A DNA stretch of 64,000 nucleotides from Bacillota bacterium (GTDB lineage Bacteria; Bacillota; Clostridia; Acetivibrionales; DTU013). The notes under the pieces are model-generated. The model searched no databases and was not told where the DNA came from. It was given only the letters and a program-made list of their open reading frames with translations. The position numbers were made by a program, and so were the translations under genes. Positions 25,168 through 33,837 of the stretch are shown in pieces (positions within the stretch are counted from its first letter, which is position 1; each line of letters begins with the position of its first letter). The DNA is taken from NCBI GenBank assembly GCA_023433505.1, contig JAEZCO010000087.1, forward strand, positions 168,539 through 232,538, read 5' to 3'.

Positions 25168-26139
25168 TTACAGCCCCAATGCCTTGTTTTGCTGCCCTGC
25201 ATATTCCTCAAGGGTTTTTATGTTATCTGTCAAAAACTCATATACCAGATATTCAGGCTTCACCCAATCAACCACCTTTCGGATGGAGGCGCTTTGGAAA
25301 GGCACATGCCGGTCTATATTCAATACATGGGTGTAGGAATCGCAGTAACGTTTGAAAAAGTCGTTTTCACCGAACAGGCTCCTGTTGTCAAGCTGGGACT
25401 TAACGTATTCTCCGCTTAGGGAGCTATTGAGATGAATGCCTTTGATATACCCCGACAAATCGCCAAGCTGCCGAAGCCTGTCCAATATATATTCAACAGC
25501 CTCTTCTTCACTTGCAAGCTCAAGATTTGTGTTCATGATATGACTGATATCCAGCATGAAACCCTTGTGAGGATACTTTACTCCCTCCATCATCTCTCTT
25601 GCAAGAGGGATGTCCAGCAAGGTGAGCCCGGGCCACCACAGGTTTTCAACCAGGAGCTGGAATTCACCCTCAACACCGCCTGTCACCTCGTTTAAAAGCT
25701 CAATCCCCGCTTTAACGACTTCTTTGTCCGTATACGTAAACTCATAGCTGAAACAATGCTCCGGCTGGACATGGGAGATATGAAACACCACATATTCGGC
25801 CTTTAGCCTGACAGCCGTTGCTATCTCGCTTTTATACCAATCAACCATGACTTTTCTGTTATCGCCGCCATAATAATCGCAGAGGGTCTGGGTGCTTCCA
25901 AACTGCCTGAGCAATTCCTCTTCATTGGCGTTCCAAAAATCAAGCCAGACAGGCCAGAAGCGCATATGCATGCCTTTCACAAACTTTGAAGGTATCTGCT
26001 CTTCCTTCCATTCGTCGCTTTGTATCAGCTCAATGCCATCAAAGCCGAAGTCCTTGATGAAAGCTTGCAGCCTGGAGTGATCAAAGGCGAACTTTCTAAG
26101 ATCGGTTTCGTGATTGGATAGGTTGAATAGTTTTAGCAT
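25168..26139 (-). CDS. TIM-barrel sugar isomerase/endonuclease-IV-like protein
   Basis: 323 residues, start at 26139 behind GGGAGGTTAAC. The pattern FGFDGIELIQ, VVFHISHVQPEH, LLVENLWWPG, FMLDISH, IKGIHLNSS and YLVYEF gives the Glu/Asp/His/Glu metal ligands of the xylose-isomerase-like (AP endonuclease 2) superfamily. There is no membrane segment. The gene is embedded in the cobalamin operon, 31 bases after btuD. Superfamily members are usually sugar isomerases or epimerases; none is a standard cobalamin enzyme. It might act on the ribose or lower-ligand part of salvaged corrinoids, but that is a guess from position. Confidence 0.8.
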   Translation of the reverse strand: MLKLFNLSNHETDLRKFAFDHSRLQAFIKDFGFDGIELIQSDEWKEEQIPSKFVKGMHMRFWPVWLDFWNANEEELLRQFGSTQTLCDYYGGDNRKVMVDWYKSEIATAVRLKAEYVVFHISHVQPEHCFSYEFTYTDKEVVKAGIELLNEVTGGVEGEFQLLVENLWWPGLTLLDIPLAREMMEGVKYPHKGFMLDISHIMNTNLELASEEEAVEYILDRLRQLGDLSGYIKGIHLNSSLSGEYVKSQLDNRSLFGENDFFKRYCDSYTHVLNIDRHVPFQSASIRKVVDWVKPEYLVYEFLTDNIKTLEEYAGQQNKALGL

Positions 26140-26170
26140 GTTAACCTCCCTGGTATATAATTAGGCTGCC

Positions 26171-27400
26171 CTAAAGCACCTCATGCAAACGTGCGGAGGT
26201 AATGACCACCGCGTTTTTTTTCAATTCTTCATAGATTTCAAGGGCTTCCCCGCCGGTAAAATCACGGCCGGCCGGATCGCTGTCCTCAATGATTACAAGC
26301 TTTGCAGCATGCCCGGCGGCTGTAAGATTCTTCATATTCTGAATTCCAAAAGGCATATCGCACAGGATGGTCAGCTCCGCAGCACGGATTCTCTTAACGT
26401 TTTCCTCATAGGCTTCCGGCGAAATCTCGCTGAAGGGCTGGCAGACCAGACAATCAATGCCGAATATTTCTGCGCAGCTCAAATCGCTGTCTCCATGGGC
26501 AAACACCCCTGCGGTGACCCTGCAGCCGTTTTCAAACAACAGCCGGATGACTGCCGACGCCGAACCTCCGCCGCCGATGACATGGACGCTTTTTTCCGCA
26601 GCTTCATGCTCCATTCCGTGAATATAGTAATCCATCATGCCGGTAATACGGTTCCGGTACACCAATGCATTTACCCCGTAAGCCCTGGAAAGGTTTTCCG
26701 ATGTCAGGACTTCCTCGGGGCCGCCGTCTGCAATAATTTTACCTTCCTTCATGAGAATAAGCCTGCTGCAATAGCGGACAGCTATTTTCAGGTCATGGAC
26801 GGCAGCTACGATGGTCCTTCCTTTGGCGCTCAATTCGCAGCAATATTTGAAAATCTCTTCCTCATGGGCAATATCAAGGCTTGCAGCAGGCTCGTCCAGC
26901 AGGATGATATCCGTTTCCTGGGTAAGGACCTTTGCAAAAAGCACTCTTTGCCTTTCGCCTCCCGAGATCTGATTTACGGGCTTGTCTTTGAATTGATAGG
27001 TATCGGTATATTTCATATAGCCTTCGGCAATCCTGAGGTCTTCTTTGCTTTCCCCTTGAAGACGTTTCAGGTGGGGATACCTTCCCGACATTACGATATC
27101 CATTGCCGAAAAAGGAAAGGAAACCGTGGTATTCTGATGCATCAAGGCCACCTCGCAGGCAGTTTCGCGGCTGCTCATGGTTTCCAGCCTCCGGCCCTTC
27201 AACGTAATGGAACCCGTCCCCTTGTTAATCCCGTTGATGCATTTCAGCAAAGTGGTCTTACCGGCGCCATTGGGCCCGATCAGACCGATAAACTCGCCTT
27301 TAACGGCTTCCAGACCAACGCCTTTAAGGATTTCAACACCATTGACCTCATACCTTACATCCTTGATTGCCAGCACGGTGGAACTGACCGGATTCGTCAT
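26171..27400 (-). CDS. btuD: Cobalamin ABC transporter ATPase with C-terminal Rossmann-like domain
   Basis: 409 residues from the ATG at 27400, which overlaps the btuC stop (ATGA) and has GGAGGGAGCTGTC before it; a longer in-frame extension is not needed. Residues 1-250 are a FecE/BtuD-type ATPase: Walker A GPNGAGKTT, signature SGGERQR, Walker B IILLDEPAAS and an H-loop in AAVHDLK. An additional domain of about 150 residues follows (about 260-409), starting with SVHVIGGGGSASAVIRLL, a glycine-rich loop like that of dinucleotide-binding folds, and ending in VVITSARLHEVL. The ATPase powers corrinoid import with BtuC and BtuF. The role of the extra domain is unknown; a regulatory or corrinoid-sensing role is possible. 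Confidence 0.9.
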   Translation of the reverse strand: MTNPVSSTVLAIKDVRYEVNGVEILKGVGLEAVKGEFIGLIGPNGAGKTTLLKCINGINKGTGSITLKGRRLETMSSRETACEVALMHQNTTVSFPFSAMDIVMSGRYPHLKRLQGESKEDLRIAEGYMKYTDTYQFKDKPVNQISGGERQRVLFAKVLTQETDIILLDEPAASLDIAHEEEIFKYCCELSAKGRTIVAAVHDLKIAVRYCSRLILMKEGKIIADGGPEEVLTSENLSRAYGVNALVYRNRITGMMDYYIHGMEHEAAEKSVHVIGGGGSASAVIRLLFENGCRVTAGVFAHGDSDLSCAEIFGIDCLVCQPFSEISPEAYEENVKRIRAAELTILCDMPFGIQNMKNLTAAGHAAKLVIIEDSDPAGRDFTGGEALEIYEELKKNAVVITSARLHEVL

Positions 27401-28449
27401 ATGACAGCTCCCTCCTTCCTTGCTTTTATAAGCAGGTAAAGGAAATACGGCGCACCCAGCAGGGAAGTCACAATTCCGACGCCGATCTCGCCGGAAGGCG
27501 GCACTCTTGCCACAATATCGCAGCATACCAGGAAAATGGCTCCTCCCACGGCACTGGCAGGGATGAGTATCCTGTGGTCGGGGCCTACGATGAGCCGCAG
27601 CATGTGAGGGACGATAAGGCCGATAAAACTGACGGGGCCGCAGACAGAAATCGCCACGGCCGTAGTCAGTGAAGTTAACAGGAGGAGTATCTTCCTTGTT
27701 TTTGACGGGTCCAGGCCCAGGGACTGGGCTTCCTCTTCGCCCAGCAGAAGGATGTTCAAGTCACGGGCAAAGGTTATGAGGACGGCAATCAGCACGATCA
27801 CAGGCAGGATAATCAGCTTCACCTGCTGCCACATCATCCCGTTCAGTCCGCCCATGGTCCAGAAAATAAATGTATTTACCTCATAATCGTTGCTGTTTAC
27901 CAGCACAAGCTGCGTTATGGCCCCAATGAAGGTGCTGACGGCTATACCGGAAAGAATCAGTGTCAGCGTTGGGATTTTCCCTCCTCTTATGGACAGGACA
28001 TAGATGATGCCCACAGCTGTGATGGCCCCGGCCGACGCAAACAGGGGCAGAAAGTATATGCTTCGCGCAGACAATCCCAGGGCGATCGATATTACCGCCC
28101 CAAGGCCTGCGCCGCTTGAAACGCCTAATATTCCGGGATCGGCCATAGGGTTGCGGAACATCCCCTGCATGACGGAACCGCAGGTTGCCAGGGCCGCGCC
28201 TGCAAGCGATGCAACAATCACCCGGGGCAGCCGGATCAGAAAAATGATGGATTCCTGATTTGCTGTTGTATTGGCGCTTGCCAGCAGTCCTGTCTTTTTC
28301 AGAATAACCTTCACCGCCTGTCCGAAAGGTATATATACGGCTCCCAGGGCTGTTGCCAGCACCATAACCAGCAACAGTACCACCATCATGACAGGGATGA
28401 TTACTGCTCTTTTATCATATTTTTTTGTGGAGGTTATAGGTGCATTCAT
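27397..28449 (-). CDS. btuC: Cobalamin ABC transporter permease
   Basis: About 350 residues. The ATG at 28449 is preferred over a GTG four codons upstream because GAGGGA sits in front of it. It is a FecCD-type permease with about ten membrane helices; LIRLPRVIVASLAGAALATCGSVMQGMFRNPMADPGILGVSSGA and the GPVSFIGLIVPHMLRLIVGPDHR loop are diagnostic. It works as a dimer with two BtuD subunits and receives corrinoid from BtuF, encoded just upstream. Confidence 0.95.
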   Translation of the reverse strand: MNAPITSTKKYDKRAVIIPVMMVVLLLVMVLATALGAVYIPFGQAVKVILKKTGLLASANTTANQESIIFLIRLPRVIVASLAGAALATCGSVMQGMFRNPMADPGILGVSSGAGLGAVISIALGLSARSIYFLPLFASAGAITAVGIIYVLSIRGGKIPTLTLILSGIAVSTFIGAITQLVLVNSNDYEVNTFIFWTMGGLNGMMWQQVKLIILPVIVLIAVLITFARDLNILLLGEEEAQSLGLDPSKTRKILLLLTSLTTAVAISVCGPVSFIGLIVPHMLRLIVGPDHRILIPASAVGGAIFLVCCDIVARVPPSGEIGVGIVTSLLGAPYFLYLLIKARKEGAVI

Positions 28450-28565
28450 AAGGTCCCTCACAGTAATACTGCAGCTTATGCTTTTCCATGCGGCTTTAAG
28501 CTTCGCTTACAGGCGGACGGCCAATGGCCGCCCCTTGCAAAGCCGGCTTTTCAAACACGCCGGCA

Positions 28566-29588
28566 CTACTTAAAAAGATCAGGATAGGCTGCTGCAGCAA
28601 TGTCTTCTATTCCAAGGACAACATACTGCGAAACCGCACTGACATAGGGATTGGGTACGGATATGAACCGGTCGTTTTTAATCGCATTGACTGTTGCCAG
28701 GCTGGCGTCTTTCTTTAAGGTGTCCTTCATACCCTCTAATGTATTTTTACTGTCATAGAACCAGGAAGGAAGCTCAATGATATCCGGATTCATCTGAACA
28801 ATTTGTTCCTTTGACAGCGTAGGCCAGTTTTCCAGACCTGCTTCGGCAACCACATTGATAAGGCCCGCCCTGGTAACGATATCGTCAAAATTCGTACCTT
28901 TGCCGCTGCTCCCCATTTCACCGTAGTCCATGATTCTCAGCTTGTCTTCCGGCTTTATGGCCTTAAGCTTTTCATTGACGGCATTCAGCTTTCCATCCAT
29001 CCATGCCGTTATTTCAGCTCCCTTGTCATCGGCTCCGACCACATGCGCCAGATCGAGGATCGTCTTCTTCTGTGCTTCGTAATTATTGGGTGTGGCAAAA
29101 ACATACACAGTGATTCCTGCGTCCCTTAACTGCTGGATTTGCTTGGGATCGGTCCAGGTATCGGTAAAGATGAGGTCCGGCTGCAGTTGAAGGATTTTTT
29201 CCATGGTTTTTAATGAAACACGTTCGGTAACCGCTTTTGCCGCTTCTGCGACATTGGATATTCCAATATCATCGGAATATCCGGTCAAGCCTTTGATTCT
29301 GCTTGCATCTATCAGACCCAGCAGCATTTCATCGGATCCCAGCGTAAGGGAGATGATGCCTGCAGGCTCTTTTTCGATGGTCATTTCAGTCCCGCCTGCA
29401 TCTGTGACTTTAAGGGGGAAGGCTGAAACTGCTTTCGCTGTTGTCGCTGCTTCTGTTGTCTGCGCCGCTGTGGTCTGTACCTGCGTTGTTGTTTCGGTTA
29501 CCTGCGCTTTATTCCCGCAGGCGGTGAACAGCGCAGCAATCATTACTGCCGCTAAAACCAGTACAAGTATTTTCTTTGAAATTTTCAT
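28566..29588 (-). CDS. btuF: Corrinoid-binding lipoprotein (BtuF/FecB type)
   Basis: 340 residues, start at 29588 behind GAGGAGAGAACAAG. The signal peptide ends in the lipobox LFTAC (Cys24), followed by a Thr/Gln/Ala-rich tether and a FecB/BtuF-type two-lobed domain (KVTDAGGTEMTIEKEP; QPDLIFTDTWTDPKQIQQLRDAGITVYVF). It is anchored outside the cell. The B12 riboswitch in front of the operon makes corrinoid the likely ligand rather than a siderophore. Confidence 0.9.
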   Translation of the reverse strand: MKISKKILVLVLAAVMIAALFTACGNKAQVTETTTQVQTTAAQTTEAATTAKAVSAFPLKVTDAGGTEMTIEKEPAGIISLTLGSDEMLLGLIDASRIKGLTGYSDDIGISNVAEAAKAVTERVSLKTMEKILQLQPDLIFTDTWTDPKQIQQLRDAGITVYVFATPNNYEAQKKTILDLAHVVGADDKGAEITAWMDGKLNAVNEKLKAIKPEDKLRIMDYGEMGSSGKGTNFDDIVTRAGLINVVAEAGLENWPTLSKEQIVQMNPDIIELPSWFYDSKNTLEGMKDTLKKDASLATVNAIKNDRFISVPNPYVSAVSQYVVLGIEDIAAAAYPDLFK

Positions 29589-29639
29589 CTTGTTCTCTCC
29601 TCGTTCATTTGTTTATTCTAAATTTCCATGCTATTTTTT

Positions 29640-30167
29640 CTAGTTTTCTATGCCTTCTCTGGCCGGTATTCCCTTTTCCATGGGGTGTTTGACAGCCTTG
29701 ATCTCCGAGACATAATCCGCAAGCTCCACCAGCTCCGCCGGCGCATTCCGCCCCGTAAGCACCAGCTCGAAGCTGTCAGGCTTGTCCTTGATAAAGTTCA
29801 CTACTTCTTTTAAATCGATCATGCCTGTTCCGACAGCTCCCAGGATTTCATCCAGGATGACCATGTCCCAGCCGCCGCACATGGCGGCATCCACAGCATA
29901 ATTGAAAATGTCCTGCTGTGCTCTTGCCGTCTCCCTTACTTCCTCTGCATTCATATTCCAGGTGAATTTTTTTATTTCCTTTCCCCGGTGGAGCATGAAT
30001 TCCGGCTCCAGCTTTTTCAACGTATGTATTTCTCCCGTGTCCGCACCTTTAAGAAATTGGACCATCAAAACCTTGAAGCCCCTTCCGTAAGCGCGTATGC
30101 CGAGGCCGACGGCAGCCGTCGTCTTACCTTTCCCATCGCCTGTATAAATATGGACCAAACGCTTCAT
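29640..30167 (-). CDS. cobO: Cob(I)alamin adenosyltransferase, CobO/BtuR type
   Basis: 175 residues from the ATG at 30167, with AAGGAGATACAA before it. The frame stays open for another 37 codons upstream, but that part lies over the terminator of the riboswitch. HIYTGDGKGKTTAAVGLGIRA is the modified P-loop of CobO, and WDMVILDEILGAV and LTGRNAP are also typical. It attaches the adenosyl group to reduced corrinoid. It is the first gene of the operon and directly riboswitch-controlled. Confidence 0.95.
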   Translation of the reverse strand: MKRLVHIYTGDGKGKTTAAVGLGIRAYGRGFKVLMVQFLKGADTGEIHTLKKLEPEFMLHRGKEIKKFTWNMNAEEVRETARAQQDIFNYAVDAAMCGGWDMVILDEILGAVGTGMIDLKEVVNFIKDKPDSFELVLTGRNAPAELVELADYVSEIKAVKHPMEKGIPAREGIEN

Positions 30168-30194
30168 TTGTATCTCCTTCCGCAATGAATCACC

Positions 30195-30231
30195 ATAAAA
30201 AAACCTCCCGACGAAGAAGGTCAGGAGGTTC
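30195..30231 (-). terminator. Riboswitch-controlled terminator
   Basis: On the minus strand AACCTCC pairs with GGGAGGTT across a short loop, followed by a run of seven T. It sits between the cobalamin aptamer and cobO, where transcription attenuation on B12 binding would act. Confidence 0.85.
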
Positions 30232-30284
30232 CCATATGCACTACAATGTTTCATCACATTCCATGCACCCCCTATCACTCGTAG

Positions 30285-30475
30285 AGTTACCGGTGTAACG
30301 GCATGGACAGGTCTTCTGGCTTAATTATCATCATCCGGCTCGCGCCTTCCCGGTTTCCCAGTGGCAATGCGGCAGAACTCCTTTATTACAGCGGCGGGAC
30401 CGCGTGGGATTCTAACCCACTTCCCTCTTCTCCAGCCTTCGGTTCAAAGGCTGAAATCCATACCCTATTCATATA
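30285..30475 (-). promoter_or_regulatory. Cobalamin (B12) riboswitch aptamer
   Basis: Read on the minus strand it has GGGTTAGAATCCCACGCGGTCCCGCC, then CTGTAA, GCCACTGGGAAACCGGGAAGGC, and GATGATGATAATTAAGCCAGAAGACCTGTCC, the conserved blocks of cobalamin riboswitches (B12 box GCCACTG and the 3' GCCAGRAGACC). It lies upstream of cobO-btuFCD-cobUSC and is followed by a terminator. High adenosylcobalamin should switch the operon off. The edges are approximate. Confidence 0.95.
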
Positions 30476-30655
30476 CAAATCAAGTCTACACTAACATATT
30501 GCCAATTTCAATGAATTTTATAATAATTTTTGTAATGTTTTGCCCATATTCACCTTATTCATGCAATATCCTCAAATTCAGACATCCTGAATTCAAGGTT
30601 CTTTTGTAAGCCAACCCTGTACATTTCAATACCCTCTTTAATAGGCCGGTATCTC

Positions 30656-31525
30656 CTATTTCGCGGTATGGTCTATTGCAATCCATGTATCGTCATTTTC
30701 CAATGACTTGTATCCTGCTTCAATCAGAGCCATAATCTCAAGGGTTTCCTCTTTGGGTACAGGGGGCGTGCCCGTTTCAAAAAAGTCCAGCATTGCCTGA
30801 ATCAACCGGGTAAAAATATCGGTGCATTGACCGATAAATATTCCCTCTCCGGTCTTCAACTGCAGGGACGCCTGAAACGGAGCATCCTGCACCTGAAGCA
30901 TGGAAGCCCTCCGTCCTCCCGGATAATCCAGGACCAATGACCTGGCATGATTTGTCGATTGGGATTTGATCCTGCTTACACCGGTCCCCATCAGTGAAAC
31001 AATCATTTCCAACTGGTGCACCGCATAATTTTCAAACCTTCCGCCTCCAAGCGTAGCCATATATTCGAGGGACGAACCGTTTACCCGATCGTTGGGAAAG
31101 CCGGAAAACTCCTGTGCAAACCGAAGTGCGGAGCTTGAAAACATGGGGGTTGAATATTTCCCGGCCAGCTCAAACATACGAACGCCCGACTGCAGGTCAG
31201 GTGAAAAGGTCTTGTCAATGTATACCGGCTTCCCTGACATCAGGGGAATGCGGGAAAGCCTTTCATGCTGTTCCGGGTTGTCGGGCGACAGGACCAGGAT
31301 AAAATCAGACTTTTCTACCAGCTCCTCGATTGAAGCCTGGGCTTCTGCTCCGTACTTATTACACCAGGCAGCCGTATCGAACCCTCCGGGCCGGCTTGTC
31401 TCGGCCCATGCAAAGCTCAGCTCCAAATCCCTCCCCCTGGATTTACAATTCTCTCTTATCCACTGGGGATAATTTATCGCATGCCACTCATCAAGATAAT
31501 AATCTATAAAACCGATTCTTTTCAT
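30656..31525 (-). CDS. Gfo/Idh/MocA-like oxidoreductase, atypical
   Basis: 289 residues; the start at 31525 overlaps the stop of the upstream oxidoreductase (ATGA). KRIGFIDYYLDEWHAINY replaces the usual GxGxxG loop, while KPVYIDKTFS at about residue 95 is the KPxx...EKP-like strand of Gfo/Idh proteins, and a C-terminal half with GGGRFENYAVHQLEMI follows. The weak dinucleotide motif suggests either a degenerate NAD-binding site or a structural partner of the upstream enzyme. Probably acts in sugar or polyol catabolism. Assignment to the superfamily is moderately sure. Confidence 0.65.
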   Translation of the reverse strand: MKRIGFIDYYLDEWHAINYPQWIRENCKSRGRDLELSFAWAETSRPGGFDTAAWCNKYGAEAQASIEELVEKSDFILVLSPDNPEQHERLSRIPLMSGKPVYIDKTFSPDLQSGVRMFELAGKYSTPMFSSSALRFAQEFSGFPNDRVNGSSLEYMATLGGGRFENYAVHQLEMIVSLMGTGVSRIKSQSTNHARSLVLDYPGGRRASMLQVQDAPFQASLQLKTGEGIFIGQCTDIFTRLIQAMLDFFETGTPPVPKEETLEIMALIEAGYKSLENDDTWIAIDHTAK

Positions 31526-32580
31526 AGGACAATCTCCTTTTTAAGCTGTGCAGACCTATAAATAGCCTCCATAACTTCAGAAGTAACAAGTACGTTGTCA
31601 ATGTTCGCCCTGTTCTTTGTATTTTCAGCCGCCGCCTTCAGGAAGCTGTCGATCTCATCATAAAACATGTCGGCCTTGGGGAAGGAGGGCATCGTTTCAT
31701 ATAATACACCGTTTTTCGCCGAATAGACCTTGAAATCTCCTCCGTACTGCAGCTTGATCCCCGCCTTGTCTCCCAGGAACTCCACAAACATTGCCGATTC
31801 GGCGATATTTTGCGCCCAGGCCCCATTCAGGGTAATTGTGGGTCCTTCCGTACGCAGGAACCCCGTAACAAAATCCTCCACATCGTAAACCCCATTGTAA
31901 TCGGGTGGTCCGGCCCACATGTCAAGATATGAATAACCAGCCATATCCTTACCCAGCTCACCATAGATTTCACCGGAAGCCGACAACACCTTCGGCAGGC
32001 CGATACAGTAAAAGATCAGGTCCAGGAAATGGACACCCCAATCGATGAGAACTCCGCCACCCGATTTTGCCTTTGTCGTAAACTGTCCGCCAAGACCGGG
32101 AATGGACCTGTGAGCTCTGAATGAGCAATAGATGTGGTAGATCCTTCCCAGCTCTCCGTCCTCAATCATCTGCTTTATTTGATTTACTGAAGTATTAAAA
32201 CGGTTGACAACACCAATATTCAGTATTTTTCTGTTCCTGTCGGCCGCCTCTTTCATCTCCCTTGCAAGGTCGTAGCTTACAGCTGCCGGTTTTTCACACA
32301 GAACATTTTTGCCTGCATTCAGACAGTCGATTGCAATCCTGGCATGTGATTCGTTGGGCGTACATACGGAAACCGCAGTTATTTCATCATCTGCGAGTAT
32401 CTTCCTATAGTCTTCGGCAGTATATGGCACATTGTACTGCCCGGCAAGCTCCACAGCACGTTCCGGTATTATATCCACAAGATATTTTATCTCTGCCAGC
32501 GGGTTTTTTGAATAAGCGGGTATATGCTGGCTGCGCGCTATTGTGCCGCATCCGATTACAGCAACCTTTGTTTTACTCAT
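31522..32580 (-). CDS. Gfo/Idh/MocA family NAD(P)-dependent oxidoreductase
   Basis: 352 residues from the ATG at 32580, behind AAGGAGAGG. VAVIGCGTIARSQHIPAY is the Rossmann loop, and VLCEKPAAVSYDLA holds the conserved EKP of the family. The middle segment GGGVLIDWGVHFLDLIFY carries the D...H catalytic pattern. Family members oxidise or reduce sugars, inositols and their derivatives; the substrate is not visible here. It forms a two-gene operon with the atypical paralogue and probably answers to the AraC regulator encoded directly upstream. Confidence 0.88.
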   Translation of the reverse strand: MSKTKVAVIGCGTIARSQHIPAYSKNPLAEIKYLVDIIPERAVELAGQYNVPYTAEDYRKILADDEITAVSVCTPNESHARIAIDCLNAGKNVLCEKPAAVSYDLAREMKEAADRNRKILNIGVVNRFNTSVNQIKQMIEDGELGRIYHIYCSFRAHRSIPGLGGQFTTKAKSGGGVLIDWGVHFLDLIFYCIGLPKVLSASGEIYGELGKDMAGYSYLDMWAGPPDYNGVYDVEDFVTGFLRTEGPTITLNGAWAQNIAESAMFVEFLGDKAGIKLQYGGDFKVYSAKNGVLYETMPSFPKADMFYDEIDSFLKAAAENTKNRANIDNVLVTSEVMEAIYRSAQLKKEIVL

Positions 32581-32713
32581 ACTATTTTTCCTCTCCTTCA
32601 AATGAAATCTATTCCTTGAATCCACATCATTTTTCTGTTTAAACTACCGTATCCTCTGCTGCTTCAGAAACTCAACTATTGCCTATATCTGCTATAAAAT
32701 CACCACCTAATAC

Positions 32714-32736
32714 ATTGATATAATAATAATATCAAT
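32714..32736. promoter_or_regulatory. AT-rich palindrome upstream of the oxidoreductase pair
   Basis: ATTGATAT and ATATCAAT face each other around seven bases, between the AraC gene and the oxidoreductase start. It could be an operator or part of an AT-rich promoter; no function can be proven. Confidence 0.35.
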
Positions 32737-32753
32737 AGATCCGTCTGGGGTAT

Positions 32754-33692
32754 TTATCCGCGTTTTACCTCCCGTTGTTCCTCATTTGCCTTTCTGGATA
32801 GCTGCTGGTAAACCGTGGGTGAAATACCAAAGTTTTTTCGAAAGGCTTTGCTAAAGGAATGAATCGATTGGTACTGCAGGTCTTCAGCAATTTGGGTTAT
32901 GCTGAGCCCGGAGTTTTTCAGCAGCTCCACCGCTTTTTCAAAACGCTTTTTCTGGTAGTAGTCTTGGATACTCAGCCCTGTTTCAAAAGAAAAGATGCGT
33001 GAAAGGTAAGAATAGCTGTAACCCAGTTCTGCAGCTATTTTCGAAAGATCTGATATATTGTATAGGTGGGAGTCAATGTAGTTGACCGCCTCATAAACAG
33101 CCTTCCTTGATTTCCGGTCATTGTTCTGCGGCGTGTATTCCTTTTCCCAATTCTCGAAAAAATTCCGGAATGCAAGCACTACGATCTGATGCAGGTATGT
33201 CTTTACCATTAAATCGGTAAAACCGCTTACATTGATAATCTCGTTGAAAATGTTCACAAAAGGCGCCTGGATATTAAATTTATCGGTCTTAACAGGATTC
33301 TTCACCTGGTCAAACATCTTCTTTATATGCAGCAGCGGGCTGTACTCGTCTCTTTGCTCCATGAATACATAGCCAAGATAAAAGTACCGGAAGGGGTCGA
33401 CTTTATCAGCTATTCCATTATGACACTCCCCAGGCTTGTTTAAATAGATATCTCCTTTTTTAACCGGGTAAGAGCGGCCATTTGTATGGAAACAGCCCTC
33501 TCCGGAAGCAATATAGCTGATTTCATAGCAATGCTGCATATGCTCGCCGATTTCGTAACCGCTTTCACAGCTTAGGTCACCGATCTGGTAAAGGATAATA
33601 TCGTCATAAAGCCGGGGATTCTCAAAATAGATATTGTCAAAATGGAATTTTTTCCGGGTATTTTTATTTTCCATTCCGCCGCCGTTTTCCAC
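32754..33692 (-). CDS. AraC-family regulator with cupin-type sensing domain
   Basis: About 312 residues. A GTG at 33692 lies eight bases after AAGGAG; a GTG at 33701 and an ATG at 33674 are alternatives. The N-terminal half has the cupin-like AraC binding fold (GEHMQHCYEISYIASGEGCFHTNGRSYPVKKGDIYLNKPGECH). The C-terminal half has two helix-turn-helices (LSKIAAELGYSYSYLSRIFSFETG and ITQIAEDLQYQSIHSFSKAFRKNFG). It is read in the same direction as the oxidoreductase pair and likely activates it in response to a sugar. Confidence 0.9.
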   Translation of the reverse strand: MENGGGMENKNTRKKFHFDNIYFENPRLYDDIILYQIGDLSCESGYEIGEHMQHCYEISYIASGEGCFHTNGRSYPVKKGDIYLNKPGECHNGIADKVDPFRYFYLGYVFMEQRDEYSPLLHIKKMFDQVKNPVKTDKFNIQAPFVNIFNEIINVSGFTDLMVKTYLHQIVVLAFRNFFENWEKEYTPQNNDRKSRKAVYEAVNYIDSHLYNISDLSKIAAELGYSYSYLSRIFSFETGLSIQDYYQKKRFEKAVELLKNSGLSITQIAEDLQYQSIHSFSKAFRKNFGISPTVYQQLSRKANEEQREVKRG

Positions 33693-33837
33693 GTTTTTCA
33701 CTCCTTGCTGATCCTGACCTGTCCAAACAAGCCATAAGGCTTGTTTTCATAAATCCATCCTTAAGAAAATGATGCCAATCTATTATAGCATAGTTGTCAA
33801 AGTCTAAAAAAACATTTAGAATTTTGGGAGGATAAAA

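Noticed and set aside
26183..27439. A 418-codon open frame on the plus strand
   Set aside because: It lies entirely opposite btuD, whose ATPase motifs are complete; the frame has no ribosome binding site and no recognisable protein.
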